From the NCBI RefSeq assembly GCF_041075285.1, contig NZ_CP163512.1, positions 2,914,001-2,978,000 on the forward strand: a stretch of 64,000 bases of DNA. The letters run 5' to 3'. This document shows positions 37,489 to 46,180 of the stretch, in pieces. Origin of the DNA: Providencia rettgeri. GTDB lineage: Bacteria; Pseudomonadota; Gammaproteobacteria; Enterobacterales; Enterobacteriaceae. A program made the translations under genes and the position numbers. The notes beneath the pieces were generated by a model. That model saw only the letters and a list, made by a program, of their open reading frames with translations. It was not told the origin of the DNA and made no database searches. Within the stretch, counting starts at the first letter, position 1. The number at the start of each line of letters is the position of its first letter.

Positions 37489-38762
37489 TTTTGTCAATGC
37501 TCTGGCACTATTGGCGAGCCCGCCGATTGATGTTCAAAAACCGAGAGGATTTAGACGCTTACCAACAGAAGCGGTTAGCCCAATTTAAACGTAAAACGTT
37601 GGCAAAAAGCCCCTATTTTCGCGCTTTTTGCCATCGCCCCTTACATGAGTTTCCTATCATGAATAAATCCATCATGATGGAACATTTTGACCAAATGAAC
37701 ACGGCGGGGTTGTCGAGCCAAGTGCTTCTTGCATGTGCACAAAAAAGTGAACAATCCCGTGATTTCGCACCGAAAGTGGGTCCCTATAGCGTTGGATTAT
37801 CCTCTGGCACATCTGGGCGACGCGGTGTGTTTGTGGTGAGTCCGCAAGAACAAAACGTTTGGTCTGGCAGTATGTTAGCTAAAATGCTGCCCAATGGCTT
37901 ATTCCATGGTGAGCGGATTGCCCTGTTTTTACGCGCCAACAATAATTTGTATGAAAGCGTGAATAACCGTTGGATCGCCTTGCGGTTTTACGATCTTTTT
38001 GGGGATTTTAACCAGCAATTAGCCGCCCTCGAAGCTTATCAGCCTTCAATTATTGTCGCTCCTGCGCAAGTGTTGTGCGCCATTGCCGATGCCATCAACC
38101 ACCAGCAACTTCAGTTAGCCCCTCATAAAGTGATTTCAGTGGCAGAAGTCCTAGAGCCACAAGATAAACAGAAACTTAAGCGCTGTTTTCCACAAGTGGG
38201 TGAAGTGTACCAAGCAACAGAAGGCTTTTTGGGATGCACCTGCTCACACGGCACGCTACACTTAAATGAGTGTTTCCTTCATATCGAACCTAATTGGCTC
38301 GACGAAACACGATTTTCGCCGATAATCACCGATTTTACTCGCCAAACACAACCAATTGTCCGTTACCAGCTTGATGATATCTTAGTGGTCAAACAAACTC
38401 CCTGCCCTTGCGGATCCGCAGAACTGGCTATTGAACGTATTGAAGGACGCTGTGATGATTTACTACAACTGCCTGATCAGCAAGGTAATAAGGTGACAAT
38501 TTTTGCCGATCCTTGCGCACGAGTGATCGTGAATAATTTACCGCTAACAGCGGATTTTCGCCTGATCCAGCAAGGTCACCGTTTGCGTTTGCAAGCCGAA
38601 TGCAGCACAGATGAACTCGCCCATTGCCATCAACAACTTGAAAACTACTTAACCAGCCAACATGTGGATATTCAACAATTGCATTGGGAATTATTAGCCG
38701 AGCCTATTGAACAATCACTTTCCATCAAAAAACGCCGCATTACCCGCAAGGATCCTCAATGA
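37485..38762 (+). CDS. F390-synthetase/phenylacetate-CoA-ligase-like adenylating enzyme
   Basis: A 425-residue member of the ANL-like CoF synthetase group. The AMP-binding P-loop is LSSGTSGRRG. An EVYQATEGFLGCTC region and a cysteine pair in TPCPCGSAEL, possibly zinc binding, follow. The GTG at 37485 overlaps the previous stop (GTGA) and has GAAGGTG upstream; the next ATG is at 37497. Such enzymes activate carboxylic acids as adenylates. The acid here is unknown. Confidence 0.82.
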   Translation: MILSMLWHYWRARRLMFKNREDLDAYQQKRLAQFKRKTLAKSPYFRAFCHRPLHEFPIMNKSIMMEHFDQMNTAGLSSQVLLACAQKSEQSRDFAPKVGPYSVGLSSGTSGRRGVFVVSPQEQNVWSGSMLAKMLPNGLFHGERIALFLRANNNLYESVNNRWIALRFYDLFGDFNQQLAALEAYQPSIIVAPAQVLCAIADAINHQQLQLAPHKVISVAEVLEPQDKQKLKRCFPQVGEVYQATEGFLGCTCSHGTLHLNECFLHIEPNWLDETRFSPIITDFTRQTQPIVRYQLDDILVVKQTPCPCGSAELAIERIEGRCDDLLQLPDQQGNKVTIFADPCARVIVNNLPLTADFRLIQQGHRLRLQAECSTDELAHCHQQLENYLTSQHVDIQQLHWELLAEPIEQSLSIKKRRITRKDPQ

Positions 38763-39370
38763 CAAACAAGGCTTTATTTATACGCTTAATTTACTGTTTG
38801 ATTGGCTGGGGCACCGTCGGCATTGTTTATCGCTACACAGGCCAGGTTGTCGATAATGCCAATGTACTTACCCCCAGCAGTATTGATAACGCAGTACAAT
38901 TCTCCCCTAATGCGATTTGGCTTTATCTGTCGTTTTTTTTATTTATTCCACTGGGCTATTTTTGTAGCCCCATGGAGCGCACGCGTTCATTAATGTTTGC
39001 GATGCAACTGTGTGCGTTGGTCTCGGGTGGCGTTTATTTGCTGTACCCAACCACCATGCTGTACCACCAATATGATTTAACAACATTTTCTGGTCGTGCA
39101 TTATCTGCCTTAATCAATATCGATAGCCCACAAAATTTATTACCTTCTCTCCATGTCTCATTGACTCTTGTGGTGCTCAATGCATTATGGTCAGTAAAAT
39201 ATAAAATCCGTACACTCACTTATTGTTTATGGGCTACCGCCATTTGTGTATCCGTATTGGTGTTAAAACGCCACTTGTTTATTGATGTTGTCACTGGAGC
39301 AGTAACAGCTTGTGCTGCGTTGTTGGTTGTCTACGCCACAAAATACCGCTTAGAGAGAAAACGTTCATGA
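38759..39370 (+). CDS. PAP2-like membrane phosphatase/head-group transferase
   Basis: This 203-residue protein has about five to six hydrophobic helices. It carries the PAP2 motif 2 as PSLHVSL and motif 3 as KRHLFIDVVTG (His-x3-Asp). The first PAP2 motif (KxxxxxxRP) is not visible. PSLH in place of PSGH is typical of inositol-phosphoceramide or sphingomyelin synthase-like transferases. It overlaps both neighbours by 4 bp. It may remove or swap a phosphate head group on the pathway's lipid. Confidence 0.78.
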   Translation: MTNKALFIRLIYCLIGWGTVGIVYRYTGQVVDNANVLTPSSIDNAVQFSPNAIWLYLSFFLFIPLGYFCSPMERTRSLMFAMQLCALVSGGVYLLYPTTMLYHQYDLTTFSGRALSALINIDSPQNLLPSLHVSLTLVVLNALWSVKYKIRTLTYCLWATAICVSVLVLKRHLFIDVVTGAVTACAALLVVYATKYRLERKRS

Positions 39371-40491
39371 ATGAATTAACCTTTCCCATTATTTTTATGT
39401 TAGTGGTCGTTATTGCTGAAGGCTTGGTGATCGCCAAAACACAAAAGGGCACAGTAAGTTGGCAAGAACTGGTATTCAACCTGAACTCTGGTCATATTAT
39501 GTTGTGGTTATTTAGAGGGTTAGAGATTTTTTGCTATGGGTTTGTGGTCACTCACTACTCCTTCAATCTCGTTGAAAATTGGCCAACGGTGTTAGTCTGG
39601 ATTTTTACGATTTTAGCGTGGGACTTCGGTTTCTACTGGCTACATCGTTTGCACCATACCTACCGTGTATTATGGGCAGTGCATGTTGTGCACCATCAAG
39701 GGGAACATTACAACCTGTCATTGGGGGTTAGAAACTCTTGGTATTCATCGCTCACATCAATACCTTTCTTTATGTTATTGGCATTAATGGGGATCCCGCT
39801 AGACATTTTTCTGACGGTGTCCATTTTGCACTATACCATCCAGTTTTTTAACCACAGCGCCCTGATCCCGCGTTTAGGTTGGCTAGAGAAATTTATGGTG
39901 ACTCCGCAGCACCACCGTGTGCATCATGTGAAAGAAGGGCATTATTCCAACCGTAATTTTGCAGGTAGCTTTATTTTTTGGGATAAGCTGTTTGGTACAT
40001 TTGCTAAGTTACCTGAAACTGAACATCACTTTGGTATCAAAGGAGCTCCAGCCTCGGAAAATCCATTTATTGATAGTAATTTACCTTTTTGGCGTATCGT
40101 TAAACGCAGCAGTAAACCCGCGCAAAAGCCCGCGCCGCTATTTCGCGTGAACCAAATGGCTTTGGTGATAGGTACGATACTCTTATTTACTCTAGTTATC
40201 GGTTACGTCTACCTTTACGGATATGGTTACCAAGGCACCACACAGCAACAAATGATTTTATTTGTACTTTTGGCTCTGGGTACCGTCGCGCTTTCAGGGA
40301 TTTCTGATGGGCGAAAATCTGGGCTAATAAGCTGGTTTTTTATCGCCTGCTTATTACTGATTTGCGTGGTATTTATTTGGCAATGGACAACACCATTTTG
40401 GATCCTTTTCACCAGTGCATTGTGGCTGCACAGCTTCTTGATGCTCATTGGCGTTGGCCGAAAACCTGTCGCGGTGGCAAATGTCACTTAA
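39367..40491 (+). CDS. Sterol-desaturase/fatty-acid-hydroxylase superfamily di-iron enzyme
   Basis: A 374-residue integral membrane oxygenase. The ATG at 39367 overlaps the previous stop (ATGA). The eight-histidine pattern is present: HRLHH (93-97), HVVHH (106-110), a lone His164, and HHRVHH (182-187), followed by the family landmark FIFWDKLFGTF. About 170 more residues with four or so helices form an added C-terminal membrane part. Members hydroxylate or desaturate sterols, sphingoid bases, carotenoids or fatty chains. Confidence 0.88.
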   Translation: MNELTFPIIFMLVVVIAEGLVIAKTQKGTVSWQELVFNLNSGHIMLWLFRGLEIFCYGFVVTHYSFNLVENWPTVLVWIFTILAWDFGFYWLHRLHHTYRVLWAVHVVHHQGEHYNLSLGVRNSWYSSLTSIPFFMLLALMGIPLDIFLTVSILHYTIQFFNHSALIPRLGWLEKFMVTPQHHRVHHVKEGHYSNRNFAGSFIFWDKLFGTFAKLPETEHHFGIKGAPASENPFIDSNLPFWRIVKRSSKPAQKPAPLFRVNQMALVIGTILLFTLVIGYVYLYGYGYQGTTQQQMILFVLLALGTVALSGISDGRKSGLISWFFIACLLLICVVFIWQWTTPFWILFTSALWLHSFLMLIGVGRKPVAVANVT

Positions 40492-41584
40492 GCCACTTAG
40501 ACCACTGGGTTACCAGCACCGTCACGATCAAGATTTCCAGAAAGCCTTGAATAAGGCGGCGAAACAGTATTTACATGATAACGCCGACCACCGCTTTGCT
40601 GACGGGCGTTTTTATGCCAAAAGTGCAGCATTGATACTGTGCTGTTTAGGTAGCTATTTTGCAGCGTTGTCTATCAATGCATCGTGGGCTTTTTTTGTTT
40701 TTTACCCCTGCTTTATCTGCTTCGCTTTATTATTAGCAATTAATTTAGTGCATGATGCCTCGCACAATGCGATTTTTAAGCACGCCAAAGCCAATTATTG
40801 GCTCAACTTTTGGGTGACGCTTCCCCTTGGCTTAGACCCCGAATGTTGGCGTGTGCGGCATATTATTTTTCATCATGCTCACACCAATATTCGCCATTAC
40901 GATTTGGATATTGAAGAGAATTTTGTCTTACGGCAAACCCCTTACCAACGCTGGTATCCGTTTATGCGAGCCCAACATGTGTATTGGCCATTAATTGCAG
41001 CAATGACATTCCCTGCTCTCATTTGGTTCTTTGATTGGAAGGATCGGTTTCATTTTACCCATGTAGCCCCCTATATGCGTCATCAAGGACGGCAAGGTAT
41101 TTTGGCGTTTATCATGGCGAAGCTGCTACACCTAGTCATCGCTATCCTGATCCCTGCGATGGTTTTGCAAGATATTAGCCTCAGCACACTGTTTTTGACC
41201 TACATTCTCAGCCAAATGTTTGCATCATTAATATTTGTTGTGCTGATACTTGGCACCCATTGGGCAAAAGCCACTTTTTATACCTCACCCAAAGAAGGCA
41301 ATATGCCCCATGGTTTTTATACTCACACCTTTTCAACCACCTATGACTGGCAAACAACTCCCCGCTGGCTAACCTATTGGCTTGGTGGGTTAAACCTCCA
41401 TCTAACTCACCACTTATTCCCTAACTGGAATCACCGCCATTACCCTGCCCTTGCAGAAATAATTAAGCAAACGGCGCAGCAATTTTCGATGGACTATCAC
41501 TGTATTAGTGCTAAACAGTTGTTTATATATCAACAACAGTTCTTAAAAGAGATGGGATCAGGCAAACAAGCGGATAAACACTGA
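40481..41584 (+). CDS. Membrane fatty acid desaturase
   Basis: A 367-residue protein starting at the ATG at 40481, which overlaps the previous gene by 11 bp. Three histidine boxes are complete: HDASH (91-95), RHIIFHHAHTN (126-136) and LHLTHHLFPNW near the C-terminus, with four hydrophobic segments between. It would introduce a double bond (or hydroxyl) in an acyl chain using O2 and a di-iron centre. Last gene of the overlapping seven-gene operon. Confidence 0.88.
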   Translation: MSLKPLRPLGYQHRHDQDFQKALNKAAKQYLHDNADHRFADGRFYAKSAALILCCLGSYFAALSINASWAFFVFYPCFICFALLLAINLVHDASHNAIFKHAKANYWLNFWVTLPLGLDPECWRVRHIIFHHAHTNIRHYDLDIEENFVLRQTPYQRWYPFMRAQHVYWPLIAAMTFPALIWFFDWKDRFHFTHVAPYMRHQGRQGILAFIMAKLLHLVIAILIPAMVLQDISLSTLFLTYILSQMFASLIFVVLILGTHWAKATFYTSPKEGNMPHGFYTHTFSTTYDWQTTPRWLTYWLGGLNLHLTHHLFPNWNHRHYPALAEIIKQTAQQFSMDYHCISAKQLFIYQQQFLKEMGSGKQADKH

Positions 41585-41624
41585 GTTTTGATGATGTAAA
41601 ACTCAGTGCGTTGTCACACCCCAT

Positions 41625-42941
41625 TTACCTATCAATAATAATGTTTTGGTTCACGACGTTTTGCTCGCTATTTCCTACCATTTTGGCAAATTTATCCAGT
41701 GGGTCGGTACGAAACGCATATAAGCGTTTTAAGGCAAATGGGTTATCTCCCAGCTTCACTTTTCCTTGGATAGTCGTAACCGCAAGATGTAATCCGGCTT
41801 CTTTCGCTGCTTCCATCGCCGATGCGTTATAACCACCATACGGGTAGGCTAAATAACGTTGTTCCGGCTCGAAGCGGCTCAAGATCCTCATAGAACGTTT
41901 AAAATCCAGCATGATAGTGTGTTCTTTGCGACTAAACAGGATCGGGGAGTTATGATTATCTAAACGATGTAAAAAGTGTGTATGCGACTGAATATTAAAC
42001 ACATCTTGACTGTTTTTAATTTCTTGTTTACTCATAAATTGCAAAGAGTCTGCCGACCACTTTTGCGGTTGTGTTTTAATCCGTGAAGAAATCACAAATA
42101 GCGTCGCTTGTTGCTGATTACGCCTTAAAATGGGCAGCGCATAACGGTAAACCGATTTCAAACCATCATCAAAAGTAAGTACTACGGCTTTCCCCGGCAG
42201 GTTGGCTGTTTTATTTAAATAATCTTCCACATCTTCGAGAGACAAGGTTTGGTAACCTGCATCTTTCAGGTAATTCATTTGCTCGCTAAATGCCTCAACC
42301 GATGTTGTGGTTGAGGTATGGCGAAAGTTTTTATTTTCGCTGTCTTGCAAAATATGGTGATACGTTAAGATAGGAATGCCTTTATCTAGCGCCACATCTT
42401 GCAAACGCACATACCCTAAACGATCCCCAAGACGGATGGTTAGCCATGCGGTTTTCTCACCGCTTTTATCTGTTTTAATCATTCGAGATAAAACCGGGTA
42501 GCGCAAATTATCCCATAAAGAGGCGATTTGTGGGCTATGACTATCTGTTGTGCGATAAACTGGCGTTTTTTGATGGGTGATTAAATAATCATAAATCGGG
42601 TTTTGTAAATCATTGAGCCTGTCAGCTTCTGGCACATAACGGGGCTTTTGATGAGCTAAAGATGTCGTTTTAACAAAAGCATAATCATGACCAAATTGCA
42701 TCGCACAATAGTCCCCTGCGGGGGAATAAGCATAAAAACCGTGATCTGCATTTAGCTCAGCGACAGCACGCATTTTACCGGCAATGGGGGAAAAAATAAT
42801 CTCATTCTCTTTGGTTTGCACTAGTTTAGGCGGGATTTCCGCAAGCTTCCAATCATCGGTATTGTTTATCTCAGCCGCCAACGAAAGAGAAATTGAATTT
42901 ATAAATAATACGCAAAGCAGTAAGAAAAATCGTTTACACAT
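41625..42941 (-). CDS. Secreted polysaccharide deacetylase (NodB domain)
   Basis: The 438-residue product has a signal peptide (MCKRFFLLLCVLFINSISLS) and an N-terminal region of about 170 residues that looks like two small SH3-type or beta-rich modules. After GIPILTYHHIL comes a NodB deacetylase domain: metal-binding Asp in LTFDDGLKS, zinc histidines in QSHTHFLHRL, and YPYGGYN later. It would remove acetyl groups from a cell-wall or exopolysaccharide substrate, similar in layout to PgaB's first half. It faces the lipid cluster tail to tail, 40 bp away. Confidence 0.85.
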   Translation of the reverse strand: MCKRFFLLLCVLFINSISLSLAAEINNTDDWKLAEIPPKLVQTKENEIIFSPIAGKMRAVAELNADHGFYAYSPAGDYCAMQFGHDYAFVKTTSLAHQKPRYVPEADRLNDLQNPIYDYLITHQKTPVYRTTDSHSPQIASLWDNLRYPVLSRMIKTDKSGEKTAWLTIRLGDRLGYVRLQDVALDKGIPILTYHHILQDSENKNFRHTSTTTSVEAFSEQMNYLKDAGYQTLSLEDVEDYLNKTANLPGKAVVLTFDDGLKSVYRYALPILRRNQQQATLFVISSRIKTQPQKWSADSLQFMSKQEIKNSQDVFNIQSHTHFLHRLDNHNSPILFSRKEHTIMLDFKRSMRILSRFEPEQRYLAYPYGGYNASAMEAAKEAGLHLAVTTIQGKVKLGDNPFALKRLYAFRTDPLDKFAKMVGNSEQNVVNQNIIIDR

Positions 42942-43281
42942 TTATCATCCATCATTCGCTGAGTTATACCGCGGTTATTCTAAACTGAGTCAATAACTAA
43001 CCCTATACCCTGATAAAAATTTTTATTTTTAATTAAATCAAAAGATAAGGTATATCGCTATACACTCCGCAATTTTCCCTTCTTAGATGACATATTTCAA
43101 GGTAAGTTGTTATACCAATTCCAATGTTTATTTATGAGTTATCATACAAAATAAAGAGATCTTGCTCATATTTATCATTAAAAAACGACGCATCGGCACA
43201 ATCTGTAAATCATTTGACAGTTAATTCCAATTCTCGCTGTTAGATTGACCTTCAAGCACTTTTCAACACCTGGGAATAGCA
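42942..43281. promoter_or_regulatory. Divergent promoter region with ExuR-like site
   Basis: This 340-bp region lies between the deacetylase (minus) and the enolase-superfamily dehydratase (plus). GTTATACCAATT at 43109-43120 is the exact reverse complement of a site in the exuR-uxaA intergenic region. No other structure was clear. Confidence 0.6.
43109..43120. promoter_or_regulatory. ExuR-like operator
   Basis: GTTATACCAATT is the reverse complement of AATTGGTATAAC at 47792-47803. The TTGGTATAnC core fits my memory of the ExuR/UxuR operator (TTGGTATACCAA type). It lies 162 bp before the dehydratase ATG. Confidence 0.65.
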
Positions 43282-44394
43282 ATGAAAATAAAAGAAATTA
43301 GCACCTTTATCATGCACGTACCGGTCACTAATGACCTAATTGGTGACTCAACCCATAGCATTACCCATTGGGGAATGCCGGGTGTGATGATTAAAACAGA
43401 ATGTGGTTTAGTCGGTTATGGCCACACAGGAACACACGCCGACATTACAACAGACCGCTTAATTACCACCATCATTGAAGATGTGTTTGGGCCAATGCTT
43501 CTTGGAGAAGATCCAACTGAAGTGCGTTATTTACACCGTAAACTCACTCGCAGCTCAACCAACATTTGGGTGGGACGCGGTGGTTTAATGCAAATGGCTA
43601 TCTCAGCCATTGATATCGCCCTGTGGGATTTAAAAGCCAAAGCAGCTCAACAGCCCCTGTGGCAACTATTTGGCGGCTCCAAACACAATAAAGTGAATGC
43701 ATATAATACTGACTGCGGTTGGTTAGTGCGCAGCCAAGACGATCTGGTTGATGATTGTAAAAAAATGATCTTCGAAGAAGGCTTTAAAGCTATCAAAATG
43801 AAGATCGGTAAACCCGACCCACGTGAAGATTTACAACGTATCGAAGCTGTTCGCAACGCAATCGGCGACGATATTGACTTAATGGTCGATGCTAATGGTA
43901 AATGGGATATCAGCATCGCTAAACAATATGGTCACCGTTTAAATGATTTCAATATCAAATGGTTTGAAGAACCATTGTGGCACGATGACGTGGCGAGCCA
44001 TAAGCAATTAGCCGCTTATATGGATACGCCAATCGCTTTAGGTGAATTACTGTATCACAATGATTCATTTAAAGAATTTGTACTAGCTGGTGCCGTTGAC
44101 TATTTACAACCGGATGCAACGCGTTGTGGTGGTTTAACCGCAGTTTGGGAGATTGCCGACTTAGGTATGGCATTTAACCTGCCAGTCACTCCGCACCATG
44201 GCGATATGATGCAGGCACAATTGCATCTTGTTATGGCGCACCCTGCCTGTTCATTATTGGAGTTTATTCCATGGACACTGGATTGCTTTGTTGACCCAGT
44301 GGAAGTGGTTGACGGTGTGTACAGCACCCCAACCGCACCGGGAGCAGGGACAACGTTAAAACCTGAAGCATTAGCGAAATTTAACGTGAAATAA
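43282..44394 (+). CDS. Enolase-superfamily sugar-acid dehydratase (mandelate racemase family)
   Basis: A 370-residue mandelate-racemase/muconate-lactonising family enzyme. The metal ligands are Asp203 (VDANG), Glu229 (FEEP) and Glu255 (LGE). General-base candidates are the KxK pair Lys172/Lys174 (KMKIG) and the Asp278-His305/306 dyad (DATRCGG, TPHHGD). Known relatives dehydrate aldonates and aldarates such as galactarate, talarate or rhamnonate to 2-keto-3-deoxy acids. The exact substrate is not readable from these motifs. It is paired with an MFS transporter downstream and linked by an ExuR-like site to uxaA, so a hexonate or hexarate related to uronate degradation is likely. Confidence 0.85.
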   Translation: MKIKEISTFIMHVPVTNDLIGDSTHSITHWGMPGVMIKTECGLVGYGHTGTHADITTDRLITTIIEDVFGPMLLGEDPTEVRYLHRKLTRSSTNIWVGRGGLMQMAISAIDIALWDLKAKAAQQPLWQLFGGSKHNKVNAYNTDCGWLVRSQDDLVDDCKKMIFEEGFKAIKMKIGKPDPREDLQRIEAVRNAIGDDIDLMVDANGKWDISIAKQYGHRLNDFNIKWFEEPLWHDDVASHKQLAAYMDTPIALGELLYHNDSFKEFVLAGAVDYLQPDATRCGGLTAVWEIADLGMAFNLPVTPHHGDMMQAQLHLVMAHPACSLLEFIPWTLDCFVDPVEVVDGVYSTPTAPGAGTTLKPEALAKFNVK

Positions 44395-44401
44395 TAAAAC
44401 A

Positions 44402-44444
44402 TCCCTTTCCCGATATTTTAATTATTTACAGCACGGGAAAGGGA
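44402..44444 (+). terminator. Hairpin after the dehydratase gene
   Basis: The perfect 11-bp stem TCCCTTTCCCG/CGGGAAAGGGA has a 21-nt loop, starts 8 bp after the stop codon and is without a long T-run. It may be a partial terminator before the transporter gene. Confidence 0.55.
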
Positions 44445-44486
44445 AATATAACAAGAATTATTCATTTTAAATTACTTATTTACACC

Positions 44487-44604
44487 CTAAATAATTCATG
44501 GTGCAGTTAGACGACAAATGAATGAGACGCTAGGAGCCGACATCCGTAGGTGACTAGTCCGAATGAGTGCAGTCAACAACACTGCAACTTGAAGAATGAC
44601 GAGT
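44487..44604 (+). repeat. ERIC element (single copy)
   Basis: This stretch of about 118 bp resembles the ERIC intergenic repeat: it begins TAAATAATTCATGGTGCAG, has a central CTAGGAGC...GGTGACTAGTC, and ends CTTGAAGAATGACGAG. The ends are imperfect inverted repeats, so the whole can fold into one long hairpin. It sits between the dehydratase and the MFS gene and is more diverged than the tandem copies at 52018-52446. Confidence 0.85.
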
Positions 44605-44710
44605 ATTTTAGCTCTATACTCTACTCTGCTGGTTATTCAGCGGTGGGCTAAACACGTAATAAAAATGAATAGATAACATCATTACCTTATAAAAAATACT
44701 GGGGTGAACC

Positions 44711-46021
44711 ATGTCCACCAATATTGATCACTTATCATCAGCGACCAGCAAAGCGATACGAAAAATAATACCGATGGTGGTATTAATGTTTATATTGGCT
44801 TACTTAGATCGCTCGAATATTGGCTTTGCTAAACAAGAATTCCAACTAACAACAGGGTTAAGCGACGCAGCTTATGCATTTGGCGCAGGGATTTTCTTTA
44901 TCGGTTACGCTTTATTTGAAGTACCAAGTAATATCTTATTATACCGCATTGGCGCGCGAGTTTGGCTCTCGCGGATCATGATAACTTGGGGGTTAATCTC
45001 CGCAGCGATGATGTTCGCCCATGATGAAACCACCTTTATTGTGTTACGTTTCTTACTGGGTGTGAGTGAAGCGGGCTTCTTCCCTGGGGTTATTTTATAT
45101 TTAACCTTCTGGTTCCCGCAAAATATCCGTGCACGTGTTACTGGCTACTTCCTGTTTGGTGCACCACTGGCGTTTATTATTGGCGGTCCATTATCAGGAT
45201 CATTATTGGCCTTAGAAGGCTCGTTTTTTGCTTTCGGGTTGTACGGCTGGCAGTTAATGTTTGTTGTGGAAGGTCTATTAGCTTCCATCGTCGGGGTATG
45301 GGTATTCTTCTACCTTGATGATCGCCCAGAAAAAGCGAAATGGCTGACAGAGGATGAAAAGAAGGCCCTGACAGCGAAACTCGCCTTAGAAGAGGACGCG
45401 AAAAAAGGCCACAGCCCAAAAGGTGCGCTGAGAGCCCTGTTAGATATGCGTGTTCTATACCTCTGTTTGATTTGGTTCACCGTTCAAGTGTGTGGATACG
45501 GCATCTATTTCTTCTTACCAACACAAATCGGAACATTATTAGGCAGTAAAGTCGGTGTATTAGTCGGCTTTGTAACGGCAATTCCACCTCTGTGTGCGGC
45601 TATCGCTGTTTACTATGTACCACGTATTTCTGAGCGTTTAAAAGAGCGCCGTAAAGTGGCAGCGATCACCTTTATGCTCGGGGCTGCGGGGATTGCGGTA
45701 TCCGGCTTGTTCGACAGTATTCCCGTCATTGCTATCATCGCACTGTGTGTGGCAGCGGCAGGTCACTTAGCGATGCAACCGTTATATTGGAGCTTTCCAT
45801 CCGCTTACTTAGGCGGAACCGCTGCGGCATCGGGAATTGCCTTAATTAACTCCGTGGGTAACTTAGGCGGTTTTGTGGCACCAAATTTAAGAGTCTGGGC
45901 AGAAACCACCTTTGAATCCGCACGAGCTGGCTTATATTTTATTGCCTTAGTTGCCTTTATCGGTGGTCTGTTAATCCTTACCTTAAGAAGACTTGGCATC
46001 GAAAAGAAATTTGAAGATTAA
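44711..46021 (+). CDS. MFS sugar-acid transporter (anion:cation symporter family, RhmT-like)
   Basis: A 436-residue transporter with about twelve hydrophobic helices. The motif LAYLDRSNIGFAK near residue 30 and GVSEAGFFPGVILYLTFWFP are hallmarks of the ACS family of organic-acid/proton symporters. It is closer in pattern to E. coli YfaV/RhmT than to ExuT. It would import the substrate of the adjacent dehydratase. Confidence 0.88.
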   Translation: MSTNIDHLSSATSKAIRKIIPMVVLMFILAYLDRSNIGFAKQEFQLTTGLSDAAYAFGAGIFFIGYALFEVPSNILLYRIGARVWLSRIMITWGLISAAMMFAHDETTFIVLRFLLGVSEAGFFPGVILYLTFWFPQNIRARVTGYFLFGAPLAFIIGGPLSGSLLALEGSFFAFGLYGWQLMFVVEGLLASIVGVWVFFYLDDRPEKAKWLTEDEKKALTAKLALEEDAKKGHSPKGALRALLDMRVLYLCLIWFTVQVCGYGIYFFLPTQIGTLLGSKVGVLVGFVTAIPPLCAAIAVYYVPRISERLKERRKVAAITFMLGAAGIAVSGLFDSIPVIAIIALCVAAAGHLAMQPLYWSFPSAYLGGTAAASGIALINSVGNLGGFVAPNLRVWAETTFESARAGLYFIALVAFIGGLLILTLRRLGIEKKFED

Positions 46022-46041
46022 AATCAGTTGATGTGAAACCT

Positions 46042-46068
46042 TCCCGAGTCATATGTGGTGGCTCGGGA
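46042..46068 (+). terminator. Intrinsic terminator after the MFS gene
   Basis: The stem TCCCGAG/CTCGGGA with a 13-nt loop is followed by TTTTCTATTTTT and lies about 20 bp after the stop codon. Confidence 0.8.
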
Positions 46069-46180
46069 TTTTCTATTTTTAGCTCAAAGGCATTGAATTA
46101 CCTGTTGCTGTTGTTCATGATTGAACATAACCCCACCCAATGTCATGATAAGGTCCACGACTCGTGCAGGGAGCATTCAA

